Assembly: GCA_033439765.1 (NCBI GenBank)
Contig: JAULSN010000007.1
Span: forward strand, 186,001 to 250,000
DNA length: 64,000 nucleotides
From: Lasiosphaeria ovina
Lineage: Eukaryota; Ascomycota; Sordariomycetes; Sordariales; Lasiosphaeriaceae
Reading direction: 5' to 3'
Numbering within the stretch: the stretch's first letter is position 1; every line of letters begins with the position of its first letter. Below the pieces are notes generated by a model that had not been told where the DNA came from, searched no databases, and worked only from the letters and a program-made list of their open reading frames with translations. This document shows positions 10,567 through 20,200 of the stretch, piece after piece. The position numbers were made by a program, and so were the translations under genes.

Positions 10567-10587
10567 CGTTATCTATAGGTATGACTG
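10567..10587. repeat. Right terminal inverted repeat of the Fot1-like element
   Basis: Reverse complement of 8712-8732 apart from two positions; followed by the TA target site at 10588-10589. Confidence 0.9.
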
Positions 10588-10687
10588 TACTGCGAAATGA
10601 AATGCGCAAGGACGGACGGCTCAAAATGCCACCCTAGGCCCATGTCACCCAAACAGCTCCCTGTCCTCCCTTGGCGCAACCTAGCCA

Positions 10688-10712
10688 ACCCTAACCCTAA
10701 CCCTAACCCTAA
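10688..10712. repeat. Interstitial telomere repeat (CCCTAA, four units)
   Basis: AACCCTAACCC... continues for 25 bases without a mismatch. This is the canonical fungal telomere unit read towards the right-hand end, and it lies 100 bp outside the Fot1-like element. A real chromosome end would have many more units, so this is an internal remnant. Confidence 0.9.
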
Positions 10713-11025
10713 GCAGCAGTCTGGCGAGTGCGAGTTCCATCCCCCACCTCAACCTCAGGGCAGCCAGGCCCTCGTGATCGATGGAGAGGCGAAGACGAGT
10801 AGATTGATCATCATTTTGGTAGCTAGATTGGACCCATTTTGCCCGCTCAGTACCGTACTGACTTGCTCACCGCGACTGGATTCAAGAAAACCGCCCGCGA
10901 ATGCGAATGCCCTCGTCAATGCTCAGGCGACTTCACAAGGCAGTGGGGGTCTTCCTTGCAAGCATAAGCATTTGATCCATACGCTTCGCTTCTCCAGGGC
11001 GCCCCCGACGAGTTGAGGACAACGG

Positions 11026-11026
11026 C

Positions 11027-11079
<53 letters not shown>

Positions 11080-11080
11080 C
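11026..11080. repeat. CAA trinucleotide microsatellite
   Basis: An uninterrupted run of about 18 CAA/AAC units. The long Val, Leu or Cys runs in reading frames across it are artefacts of the repeat. Confidence 0.95.
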
Positions 11081-11081
11081 G

Positions 11082-12086
11082 TGCATGACAATGGCCATGA
11101 CAACGGCGATGCGATGACAAGCCGTGGAAGCCCCCGCTCGTAAGCCCCCGCTAGTATCAGGATGTCAACAGCCATTTTCAACCCTCATGTACAGGCTGGC
11201 CTCGGGCGTAAACAAGTTCATCCCGCGGGACAGCTCCCTCTTGACGATAGATTACGTGGGTACGACCGCCGCAGACCTACTCAACTCCGAGCGTCTTGAG
11301 ATTCACGGCAATGAAGTACCGCGTGGAACATTCCACCCGCCTGCCGGGCAACTGTTTTGGCAAGTCAAACTTCGCTGCACTGCACCTGTTTTTACCGCCA
11401 CCATCTGTTTCCAGTCACCAAGCCTACTTGGCATTGAGGACTGTGAATGGAATCACCGGGCAAGCGCAGCTTGCAAACTCAGCTTCCTGCACAGAGGCCT
11501 GCGTGGCAGGCGATACAGAGAGCAGTGGCCGGCGCCGTCAGGGGCAAGGAATTGCAGGGCAGTGGCCGCCGTCAGAGCAAGTCGGGCAGGATTACTAGCC
11601 AAATTGTCGATTTTTCACTCCTAAGATTTTCATTACCCCCTTCCACTCTTGGCCAAAATCAGGTACACGTGTGGATTTGACATGCTAGTTCCTCTTGATA
11701 CTGCGCTAGTTCACTATGATGCCGCCCCAAGTCTCGCAATCTCTTCGTGCCGGGCGTAATGCAGGGAGATTGCAGGGAGATGGGGTGACCCACCGAGGAC
11801 TGGGTCCGTGAAGAAGATGAGAGGGAAGCCCGCGAGGAAGCCTACCGCCTGGCATCACGCGAGGAAGCCGACCGCAACCTCGGTAAAGGTGGAACTGGAT
11901 GAGGATTCATGGTGACAACTCGATCCTGTGCAGCCAGATATTTGGTGCGCTAAGGTGCTCTTCATATTGCCTTGGGCGAAAACTTTGACCTTATGCGATA
12001 TATAGATTAAAGTTAGTCAAGAAAACAAGCCAATACCCGAGGGAAGCACGAAGCACAAGTCCAACACGAAAGGTTCTCAGATCCAG
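11082..12086. other. Intergenic with a SANT-like family 3' fragment
   Basis: 11776-11905 matches 2650-2810 (the gaggaagccgaccgc, ggtggaac.ggatgagga and gacaactcgatcc blocks), a loose C-terminal end of the SANT-like family. 11124-11600 holds an open frame of 166 residues without a recognisable domain; I cannot say whether it is real. Confidence 0.45.
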
Positions 12087-12335
12087 CTAACCAACTAACC
12101 TAACTACAACTGGCGCATCAGATGCCGGCCACTCCGCTCCACACACCCGAACTTTGAACGGCCCGGAGTCGTCAAGGTTCGGCACAACCATGGATTTGCT
12201 ACCCGATGACACGTACTTCAACCTTATATAGCGGTGGTCAGGTTCGTGAGCCAGTCGGTATGCCTCTGTCGGAGTAGCGCCGTGCCGTTCAAATATTTTG
12301 ACCTTTTGCTGTACCGCGGCAAATGCCCGTGTCAA
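12087..12335 (-). CDS. Uncharacterised short protein of repeat family A
   Basis: An 82-residue frame begins MTRAFAAVQQKVKIFERHG, with LAHEPDHRYIRLKYVSSG in the middle. Its N-terminus is shared by the degenerate frames at 254-48 and near 23990, so it is the best preserved member of a repeated gene. It is mixed-charge, with no signal peptide, membrane helix or known motif. It sits inside repeat family A, which argues that it is carried by, or has been captured by, the repeat. Confidence 0.4.
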   Translation of the reverse strand: MTRAFAAVQQKVKIFERHGATPTEAYRLAHEPDHRYIRLKYVSSGSKSMVVPNLDDSGPFKVRVCGAEWPASDAPVVVRLVG

Positions 12336-12745
12336 CCCAACCTTTAATGTGTACCTACGTGATGATGGGTATCCTCCTTAAGGCAGTAAGTAGTGCAAGA
12401 AAAAGCTTCCTAACTGGTGTAGGGGTGGTGTTGACTTGACCTGGCATGTGAAAGTCCGAGCGTGAAGGTTGGGCCATTAGTGGAGAGAGAGTCATCTGGA
12501 CTTGGCCAAAGGCTATCAGGCAATCGGAGGCTATCTATGTTATCGCCTGAAGGTTCTGTTCAGCAGAGGCAAACAGACTCGAGATGTGCTGTGGACGCAG
12601 GCGCCATTGGAGGAGCCTGTCTCGATCACAGAGTTTGGTATTAGCTTTCACCTTCTGAACGGCACAACACGGCACAGTCAAGCAGCAGGAATGCCGCCGC
12701 CAACCCGCGAGGCACGGGTGACATGAACATGACCTGGCCAGTTAT
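12087..12745. repeat. Dispersed repeat family A, copy 2
   Basis: Matches 48-800 block by block. Two features of this copy are the frame MAKGYQAIGGY (12502) and the block gccgccaacccgcgaggca. The GYQAI block also recurs on the minus strand at 32550-32490. It is slightly longer than copy 1, which has lost about 50 bases in the middle. Confidence 0.7.
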
Positions 12746-12999
12746 GCTAGAACCTTATGTCTTTTCTCGCAATTTGTAGGCCGTTAAGGTGGTCATATGT
12801 TTTCTACTCCTAAGATTTTATTATCCCCTTCGCACTCGTGGCCAAAATCAGGTGTAGATAATTGTCATGCGAGTGTTCCTCATTGATACTGCGCTCGTTG
12901 ATGTTCCTCACCACCAAATGCTAACTATCTGATAGTTAGCACACATTGGGCCCGCAACGCAAATCCCTTGGGAAATTGAGATTCTCATACTTTCTTCGA

Positions 13000-13922
13000 T
13001 TGGTCCATCTGACGCCACCATAGCTATGTTGAAGATAACAGACACGAATAAGCGACTCCTTTACCTCCTGCAACAAACACAAATGAGCGACTGACTCCCT
13101 TTACTACCTCCTGCGATGCGTCGGCGTGGCCATCCCTCCGAAATAACTGCCTCCCGAGCCCTCCGCCGAGCCCTCCGCCGAGCCTGAAGACATCACATGG
13201 TCGTCGCTCTCAATCTTCACGACTGATCGTCCCGGATATCGACGCCCCATAGCTTGATAGAAAGGTCAAGCCATGGGAGCGAGGCGCCGCGGCATACTCT
13301 CATTTTGCCGATTCGCTGCAGGGAAAGGTTAACTAACATGGCCAAACGGAAGGAAAATGCAACTTACTCTGATGAGTCGATTCCAGGCAGCCGGCCCAAG
13401 AATCCACTGCTTCAGGCCGCTGTCCCAGCGTACCCCGGGAACCCTTCCAGTCTCCTGCCACATGTGGAACTTCCTCCTCTGGGCTTCCAGGATCCACCTG
13501 ACCTCCGCGATCTTGATCTCAGTATTCTGTTGTCTCGCGACTTCCGCGATAGTTCTGTCGTATGCAGCCGATTAAACATGACGTTGGGTCGGAGACCGCC
13601 GTCGATCCAGTCACACATCGTGCGGAATATAACCTGCTTCACCTAGTCGGACCACATCGTGCGTACACGCTGCTGCTGCGTAGGGGCACCGCCAACAGCC
13701 GGCGCCGACGGCGACTGCATAGCCGGCACGGGAATGGGGGAGGCCTGGGGGGGGCATGGGGGAAGCCTGGGGGGGCGCCGGGGTGTGCTGCGAGGCGGCG
13801 GGGCTCGGTGACGCCGGGGGAGACGGCGAGTGTATGAGGTTGTTGATGGCTAGCTGCGCCATCGAATTTGTTGCTTGGTTGTGAGACTTATTGAACGACG
13901 ATGATGATGATGTCAAAAACAA
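13000..13922 (-). pseudogene. SANT-like repeat-family gene, nearly full-length decayed copy
   Basis: Read leftwards from 13922: a Pro-rich N-terminus (SPSPPASPSPAASQHTPAPP), a damaged SANT-like segment (VIFRTMCDWIDGGLRPNV), then RLEGFPGYAGTAA and GRLPGIDSSE. A donor GTAAGTTGCATTTTCC at about 13370 and an acceptor ending ccctgcag near 13315 follow, then the next exon. The region 13210-13070 continues into the part shared with 58810-59060. Stops interrupt the frame in the domain. This copy shows best the exon order of the family. Confidence 0.5.
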
Positions 13923-14089
13923 TTCCAGTTGACCTTGTTGTTCCTTTTTTCTTCATGTTGCATCAAGGCCCGGGCTCTTCTTCTTAGACACTGTCGCAGG
14001 CATCACAGTCTACACACAGACGTCATGCTAATGACCGGCGTTCGAATTGTCCCCCAGGGGGTTCAGGGGGTTTCGCTTTGTTTACGGCA

Positions 14090-14185
14090 CTACAGATATC
14101 ACCGAGTCAAGAAAATATGACTTCATCAGCTTCAATTAGTATCGCCCGGACCTTTGAGATAGCTCCAAACAACTAACTCATCCTT
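14090..14185. repeat. Dispersed repeat family C copy
   Basis: Matches 365-470 directly and, inverted, the two units at 59844-60102: accgagtcaagaaaatat, cgcccggacct and gatagctccaaacaactaact. No coding potential. Confidence 0.6.
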
Positions 14186-14189
14186 AATT

Positions 14190-14400
14190 AGGCCAACCAA
14201 CCAAACGGAATGTCCTCAGTCCGTGCCCTTACTGGTGATCCCCCCAGCCCCTTGCACTAGAGACGCGACACCAACCCCAACATACACACTGCAAAACATT
14301 GCAGCTCTAGCCAAGGTACAATCCTGCACCGAAGGCAGTTGCGTCAAGGCGGGCACACCCCCAAGTCTACCTTAGTTGGTTCGATTGTTGGTAAAGGTAA
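14190..14400. repeat. Inverted partner of 1241-1420
   Basis: Reverse-complement match described at 1241-1420. It lies next to the family C copy in both places, so the two pieces may belong to one longer element. Confidence 0.6.
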
Positions 14401-14540
14401 AATTGTTGGTGCGTCGAAGCGTCCTTTTGCCAAACTTTGAACGGCTCTCGGATCCGGCTACAACCAGCGCATCACACACCGGCCGCTCCACACCACACAC
14501 CCAAGCTTTGAACGGCCGGGAGCCGTGGAATCAGATTGAT

Positions 14541-14812
14541 TGTCATGGTCGTTCAGGGAATTCAGGGGAAGGCGTCACGTGCGGGGCACGTGACCCGTGT
14601 TGATACCCCACTAAAGGGGTAGGGAAGCCCGCTGTAGGGTGGGGGAGGCCACCTAGGGCCCAGGGACGCACAGGCTCTCGGCCGTGCGTATATAAAGAGG
14701 AACGGGCTTGCAGAGACTTCGCTGCGAGCCAGAGATTAGTGCTGCATACCAGTACCACCTGACCTTTGTTGCCTCTGCCACTCTCGACACTCTTGTCCCA
14801 AAGACCCTTACA
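14541..14812 (+). mobile_element. Ty3/gypsy LTR (272 bp)
   Basis: Begins TGTCATGGTCGTTC and ends CCCTTACA (5'-TG...CA-3'). The same sequence, inverted and with a perfect 5-bp target duplication, is at 60446-60691, which fixes the ends. It contains a TATA-like gcgtatataaagag at about 14685. The element's internal region follows directly. There is no matching duplication here because the downstream LTR is missing. Confidence 0.75.
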
Positions 14813-14899
14813 CCACGGCACGCGAATAATACTCGGACCGCTATCCCATCCCAGTTCTACAGGACTCCCAGAGACCAGCGTCCGTTTGATCAAGGCACA

Positions 14900-15595
14900 G
14901 ATGAGAAAATGAGTGGCGACAGTGCCTCCTCAAAGATTATCGGAGTGGCATATCAATCTGGGGTCATGGTTGGTGGACATAAATACCCGATACCAGGAAT
15001 CTATCGGAGTCTCGGCTGGCAAGGCATTCCTCGGCTTTAACACCTATTCATGAGCAAATATCGGCGAAAGATGTACAGGACCTCATCGATCAGGACGAGA
15101 GCATTCATCTTGAGGTTGAGGATGATAGTCTGGCCAACCATGTATCAGCCTATATCCAGGCTCGTCAAGAGACGCAAGATCAGGTCGCGGAGTCTCATGT
15201 CACCAGGACAGAGAAGAATGAGCATCAAGAGTTTCCCCCCCGGCCTTTTCGGCTCAAGGATTGGGTTTGGGAGGCCCGGGACAAGCTGTGGAAAGAGAAG
15301 TCCAAGTTCACCCCACGATGGACAGGCCCATGGAGAATCTTGGAGAGGATCACTCCCAGGACGTGGCTAGTAGAGAATGTTCAGAGACCAGGTCCTAAGA
15401 GAAAGCTTCACGTCGACGACATGAAGCTATACGTCAAGCCTCCGCACAGGGGACAAGACCCAGAATCATCACAGCGACATCAGGGGCTTAGATGAAGATC
15501 TGCTACGACAGGCTCAGAGCATGCCAGCCATTCCAATCCTACCGGGACGCGAGGTCACTTTGTGCGATGAATCAAAAGAAGAGGAGGAAATCTAG
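14900..15595 (+). pseudogene. Ty3/gypsy polyprotein remnant (end of integrase)
   Basis: The clear part is the integrase C-terminal SH3-like region: FRLKDWVWEARDKLW, KFTPRWTGPWRILERI, then LHVDDMKLYVKPP at about 15245-15460. Upstream, QISAKDVQDLIDQ and HVSAYIQARQETQ precede it. The reading frame changes near 15040 and again near 15460, after which it runs to a TAG at 15593-15595 with an acidic tail. Protease, reverse transcriptase, RNase H and the integrase core are absent, so the LTR and the 3' end have been brought together by a large internal deletion. Confidence 0.8.
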
Positions 15596-15596
15596 T

Positions 15597-16014
15597 GAGT
15601 TGACCCATTTGTAACGAATGTCAATGCATCGAGTGCGGCCCGGGTTGAGGGGATTCAGAACCGTGGCCACGGCGTTAGCACTGTCAGTAAACAATACCAA
15701 CGGCGTGCCCTGTTTGACTCTATACTCCTCGCACAGCTTTTTTATCCACATAGCTGAGCGCCCTGCAGGTGTTAGGTTTGTGAATTCAGCCTCCGTTGTG
15801 CTGATCGCGACGTAAGTCTGCTTCTTTGACTTCCAATATATCGGTCCTCCAGCCAGGAAGACTACGTGAGCCCCGGTTGAATACCGAGTCTGTATTTCGT
15901 CTGTAAGGGATGTATCTGTATAGGTTCTGAGGCCGGGGTTCTGAATAGTTGTATCCTTTCCACCAAATCCATTAGCCTGGGATTTGGTGCCTTTGAGGTA
16001 GCGAAAAAGGTGCT
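15597..16014 (-). pseudogene. Ty1/copia RNase H fragment
   Basis: Read leftwards from 16014 in one open frame without ATG: HLFRYLKGTKSQANGFGG, TYTDTSLTDEIQTRYSTGAH, GPIYWKSKKQTYVAISTTEA, EFTNLTPAGRSAMWIKKL, LVLFTDSANAVATV and RTRCIDIRYKWV. This is the YLKGT...D...SKKQ..VA.STTEAE...A...W.RKL...DN.SA pattern of copia RNase H, with the usual DN replaced by TD. The active-site acidic residues are mostly kept. It stops two bases from the end of the gypsy pol, tail to tail. Confidence 0.85.
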
Positions 16015-17889
16015 TTGGAAACTCGAGATGCTTCTTCTAGCAGTTTAGCCTGCTTGGCTCGCGCACCTCGCGGGCAACGTGGACTACTCGCTCGCGGTCG
16101 CCAGCTAGCTGGCCGCGCGACCGGCGCAAGGCGCACGTCGCCGAGCTCCTCAACTTTGTCGGCCTCGCCAATAAGGCCCGTTAGTACCCTCCCAGCTGTC
16201 GGGCGGTCAGAAGTAGCGCATCGGCATGCTGGCGGGCTCGGCGACTCCGCCCCACCCTCCCCACTCTCTGCGCCCGGACCGCCATGTCCGGCTCAGCAAC
16301 CGAGATCATCAAAGGCAGGTAGCCCTGGGACCCACGATGAGGCTCAGGGATGCGACATTGTGCGGCCCGGTGCCGGACACCGGGGCCTTCAGTTGGTGTT
16401 CGTACTTGGATGAGCGGTGGCTCGCGGGTGAGTCTCTGGGGGTGGTGTAGTTCGGGCTTGTGATCTTGGTGGCCGTGTTGATCTATTACGTGAACGGGCA
16501 ACTACGTGAGGCTTTGTGAGAAGCGATCGAGCGCCTTATGGAAGCTGGACTTGATGTTGCAGGCCGCCCCTCACTGCTGGCCCCGCGTCGGCGCATCGAC
16601 GTGGCCCTGCCCGTGGTCATCATGGAGGCAAGGACTCGTCGCCGACGTGCAAGGAGCACTCACCACTGGAGGTCTTATAACCCTCAAGAGCAGGATCTGT
16701 GCCGCGGATTCATCTTCCTTCGTGCAGTCGACCAACTCGAACTTCACGCGTACTGGTGGGACTGCGAAGTCTATGGGTGCCTGCTGGAAGTTGCCGAGCC
16801 CCGAGCCGTCAATTTCCTCGACACCAACCGTCTGACAAGCCCCCCCGAGCGCTCGGTCGACCTGGTTCGTCGTCACGCCAGCCAGTCTAGTCCCAGGTCC
16901 GTGACACTAGTCGTTCATATAGCCGTTCATATCCGGCACGCGGTGCTGCGTACGCGCCCCTTGAGACGAGCGTTTAAGTCGCACGGCAAGAGTCGACACC
17001 CTGGACGAGGAGGAACGTCGCTGCGGCGTGTCACACGTCGTGCACACGGGGCCGGACAGACGCCGGAGTGTTCGAGGAATCCAGTGCAAGTGCAACAAGT
17101 GGTCGTGCGGGGAGACGGAGCGGCCGTTGAGCGTTCATGAACATGAGCCCGGACTCGACCCACCCACATGGTCCCGGCGTGGATCCAGGCCTCGCGCTCC
17201 TTGCGCAGCGAGAACCAAAGTAGGAGAGCAGCGGTAGATGAGCTTCCTCATGTCGTCCTGGCCGCCCCTGAGCTCCAACGTCACGTTTACGCCCCGTGGA
17301 GACGATGTGATGTTCGCACTCAGGTGGACCATGAATCCGGCGTCCAGACCGGCGGGGACAGGCTATGTGCGCGCCAGCTGGTCCACCGATAAGAGTACTC
17401 CTACCTCGGCATTATCATGAGCCTGGATCTCACGTGTGCTAATATGGGAAGTAATGTGTGCGGGAATGAGTGAGTTCGGGATGTGTGCGGGGATGAGTCG
17501 ACTCAATGTGGGGTGTGTTGGGCATGGAATTTGGTGAGGTCACTGAGCTTCCAAGCTTACGATGGGATGGCAACACCTGCTGAATTTTTGACAACAACTG
17601 AGGTGGCGACATTGCCACGAGATCTAAACTTGGGCAAACTACCTAGGTGCAACCACATTGTGCCACTAAAATGGAGCGTCATCCTTGCCTGTCGAGGACT
17701 CCCAACTAACGTTCTTTCTCGCTGCTTTGTTGGCTTGGTGTTCGTCCCAGGACTCCGATTCTTGACCTCGGCTTCTCTATGCCAGTGCCTGACGTCAGCA
17801 GCTGTCCCAAAAAGAGAATGAAGAGCTGGCAAGTAAGAAAACTGACCTGTGACGCTGGGAGGAAGAGGAGAGGAAAGAAGACAATGGGC
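16015..17889. other. GC-rich region with overlapping frames, unresolved
   Basis: From about 16030 to 17420 base composition is clearly richer in G+C than the neighbourhood, and long frames overlap on both strands (for example 16538-17140 + and 16571-16876 -). The minus frame with IDGSGLGNFQQAPIDF looks the more protein-like. I recognise no family. It is probably a decayed gene with a composition unlike its surroundings. 17420-17889 shows nothing. Confidence 0.35.
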
Positions 17890-18110
17890 TTCGAGGACAT
17901 GAGGAGTCTCAGAAACAACGTATTCCAGAATGTAGCCAAAATGAGACCAAAATGCGCCTTCAACCGTGATGTATTGATTGATGTCAGGAAGAAGAGAGGG
18001 CCGGTCCGGGTACCTCTGTTGACCCTGTGGAAAAGGTGGTTTAATTACAGTGGCCTGTGCGGGCCCTGGCCTGAACCACATCCGATTTAGTATGGTCTTT
18101 CTGGCAAGAA
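17890..18110. repeat. Dispersed repeat family B, copy 2
   Basis: Very close to copy 4 at 25965-26175: ctcagaaacaacgtattcca, agagggccggtccgg and tggtttaattacag are shared. It is more diverged from copies 1 and 3. Confidence 0.8.
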
Positions 18111-18175
18111 GCGACCCTATCGAGCTTCGCAGGCGTCCTTTCGAGATAGATCTGTCGAGAACTTCGATCCCTCGC

Positions 18176-18574
18176 CTAACAGTAGTCGCTTTCAACGGAA
18201 GACAGATCTTGCCGGACGATCGGTGCCTGGTAGATCTCTTGACGTGTTTTGCCAGAGAGGTGCACGAAATAGTAAAGGGCGAAGCGGAGTGTACTACACA
18301 CTTGGATTTTGTAGACAGCGAAGAATAGTGATTTCCATTTGAGGTCATTACGCCAGGGCGTGGTATGCTCGGCGCACACATCACACAATGCCTGCCCAAG
18401 CCCGAATAGTAGGCTCATCCCCTGTAACTTAGCTGCCTGCTTCGCATCTCGACACCCTCGCCCCCACACATCCTCGACTTGATGGCAACTCGCTCTCTCT
18501 GTTAGGCGGTAGGCCCTTTGCTCGACGGGGAGCGCATAGTATTCGATCAAGGTTGCCAAGCGACGATCCGACAC
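18176..18574 (-). pseudogene. Unrecognised protein fragment
   Basis: A 132-residue frame with protein-like composition: RLATLIEYYALPVEQRAY, WGRGCRDAKQAAKLQGMSLL. No known motif. The C-terminal third may be intron. An upstream frame with FTHAAWFYRGVCTCYSLPWE near 18640 could be part of the same gene, but the frame is broken between them. It abuts repeat B copy 2 on its 3' side. Confidence 0.35.
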
Positions 18575-19549
18575 TGGATTGTGCGAAGATGACGACGGGG
18601 TACGCTAGCTATTCCCACGGTAGGGAGTAGCAGGTGCAGACACCGCGATAGAACCACGCGGCGTGGGTGAAGATAGGTATGGGAGCTGTATTGGCCTGCT
18701 GTCCAAGTGTAATAGCATTTTGTAGCTTAGAAAGTTGTTTTTAGCAGGATATGTGCCGACCCCGGTCCGTTTTCGAAGAGTTTTGCTTGCTAGCCATATC
18801 CGTGGGGAGGAACGATGTCGGACAGATCTACGAGCACTCCGCTTTTCCGGTTCCCCAAGAGGGGCGAGAAAGTGCGACTAAATCCAGCAAGCCAAAAGAA
18901 TTCCATCGCTTTCTATACAGTGTCCGGGTCGTTTTCGCCTTCCTTGATATATTCGTAGACAATAGTAATGTATTCTTGGTTAGGTGCTAGGTAACGTTTG
19001 ATCCTGTTTACCTGAGCCGGGGGCGGCCGGAGTTATAAGGGCAGTTCCTAAAATACCTTAGTAGGGATGGTCAGCCAGCCGTAGCAACTCTTTATTCGTG
19101 GCATAGTTGATATTTGCCGAAGCCCTGGAGGCGGCACTGAGCCGTGATCAGCTGGCGACGGCTGTTTTAGACGTGCCTCGTCGGAAAAGGCGGCGAGGTT
19201 GGCGACCGCGTCGTCCCAGGTTGTTGGCTTGGCGTTAACCAAGATTGGGCGAGAGGCTACGGACGCCTACTCCTGCTCCACCGTGGTTTGTATCATCTGG
19301 AGGAGAGCGATATTCTGGCATTCTCGTTGCGGGGCATAGTGAGTGGGAAAGTTGACGGGCTTGGTATTCCAGAACTGGACGTAAGCAATGGTTAATGAGC
19401 GAAGCTAGTTTCTCTTAGGGCAGCCCCTCATGAAGACTACTTACCACCTTCAACAAACAGGGCCCCTAGGCTCCGAAGCGAACCTTCCAGACGTAGCCAT
19501 TCATGCCGCCGTCCACGCGGGCTTCTCAGACCATGCCGTCCAGGCCGAA
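18575..19549. other. Intergenic, little recognised
   Basis: A 64-residue minus frame at 19242-19048 (TWDDAVANLAAFSDEARLKQ) may be a coding fragment but matches nothing I know. The rest shows no gene. Confidence 0.3.
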
Positions 19550-20200
19550 AGGGCAGCGCCGCAACCGGGGCATCTCGAAGTCTGCAGCTGTTGTCTGGTC
19601 CTGGAACGCAACGTGGGCACAGTCTAAGAATCAGGAGCAAACATGCCCAGTCAGCACCTGGCATAATCGAACCTGTTGGGCATGGCAGCATCAACATACA
19701 TACACTTTGCGCCCTCCTATGGATTAGAGTCAAAGCTAGTGAAGATGACTGCCTCCTCTGGCCTCTGCTCCCTGAGCCAGTACCATTCCTGTCTTGGGTT
19801 GAACTTGACATAATATATCTCGCCATGGTAGTCTAGATTGACATGATCAGCGGCCTACTACCAAGGAGCAGACGGAATGGAGTTGTTTCAATCGTACACG
19901 ACAACCATAGCCAATGATCTTATCGGGACGAAGCAACTGTGTAATCAGCCCCAGCGCCTCGTGAAGGTACTCCTGGGTGTACAATTCTGTCCCTGGCACA
20001 GATTCCACTCGCGACGGAACTTGGAGTCACTGAAATCCGTGAGTTTCGAGCCGGAACTGCGCCTCGTGGCCCCGAGCGCCGCAAATCGGAGCATCGAGCT
20101 GCTCATGGAAGATTAGATTCGATAAATCACCCCCAACCTCGTCAGGGCGATACAGCTGGTACGGCTTTTTCCTCCTTGTACAACGGTGAATTGACCAAAA
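19550..20200 (-). pseudogene. CmcJ/AsaB-like (GA4-desaturase family) protein, decayed
   Basis: Read leftwards: KKPYQLYRPDEVGG, ICGARGHEAQFRLETHGFQ, a TGA at 20027-20029, then VPSRVESVPGTELYTQEYLH and IIGYGCRVR. After a gap comes DYHGEIYYVKFNPRQEWYW and REQRPEEAVIFTSFDS, a TAG, and after a GTATGT...TTAG intron HVAFQDQTTAADFEMPR. These follow the order of the fungal AsaB/CmcJ-like oxygenase-related family (EKPY, DIRG.E..F.LD.HGFQ, YG.RVR, GEIYYV.YNP.Q.WYYL..Q.PDE). At least two stops and one missing segment make it a pseudogene. A second family member is at 45239. Confidence 0.75.

Larger units (their letters stand above)
8712..10587 (-). mobile_element. Fot1/Pogo-type DNA transposon, 1,876 bp
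   Basis: Terminal inverted repeats of 21 bp (8712-8732 and 10567-10587) begin CAGTCA and share CAGTCA.ACCTATA.ATAACG with two mismatches. They are flanked by TA at 8710-8711 and 10588-10589, the target-site duplication of the Tc1/mariner superfamily. The length fits the 1.9 kb usual for Fot1-like elements. The single transposase gene reads on the minus strand and is broken, so the copy is non-autonomous at present. Confidence 0.9.

Noticed and set aside
10916..11181. Minus-strand frames with long Val, Cys or Leu runs
   Set aside because: These are three readings of the CAA microsatellite, not proteins.
14876..15040. Gag-like frame after the gypsy LTR
   Set aside because: The frame is open, but no zinc knuckle or capsid pattern is visible and the element has a large internal deletion.
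16538..17140. 200-residue open frame on the plus strand
   Set aside because: It overlaps equally long minus frames in a GC-rich island, where long frames arise by chance; neither can be confirmed, so it is described only as an unresolved region.
17557..18399. 280-residue open frame on the minus strand
   Set aside because: It runs through repeat B copy 2 and has no family signature; the same stretch is non-coding in other repeat copies.
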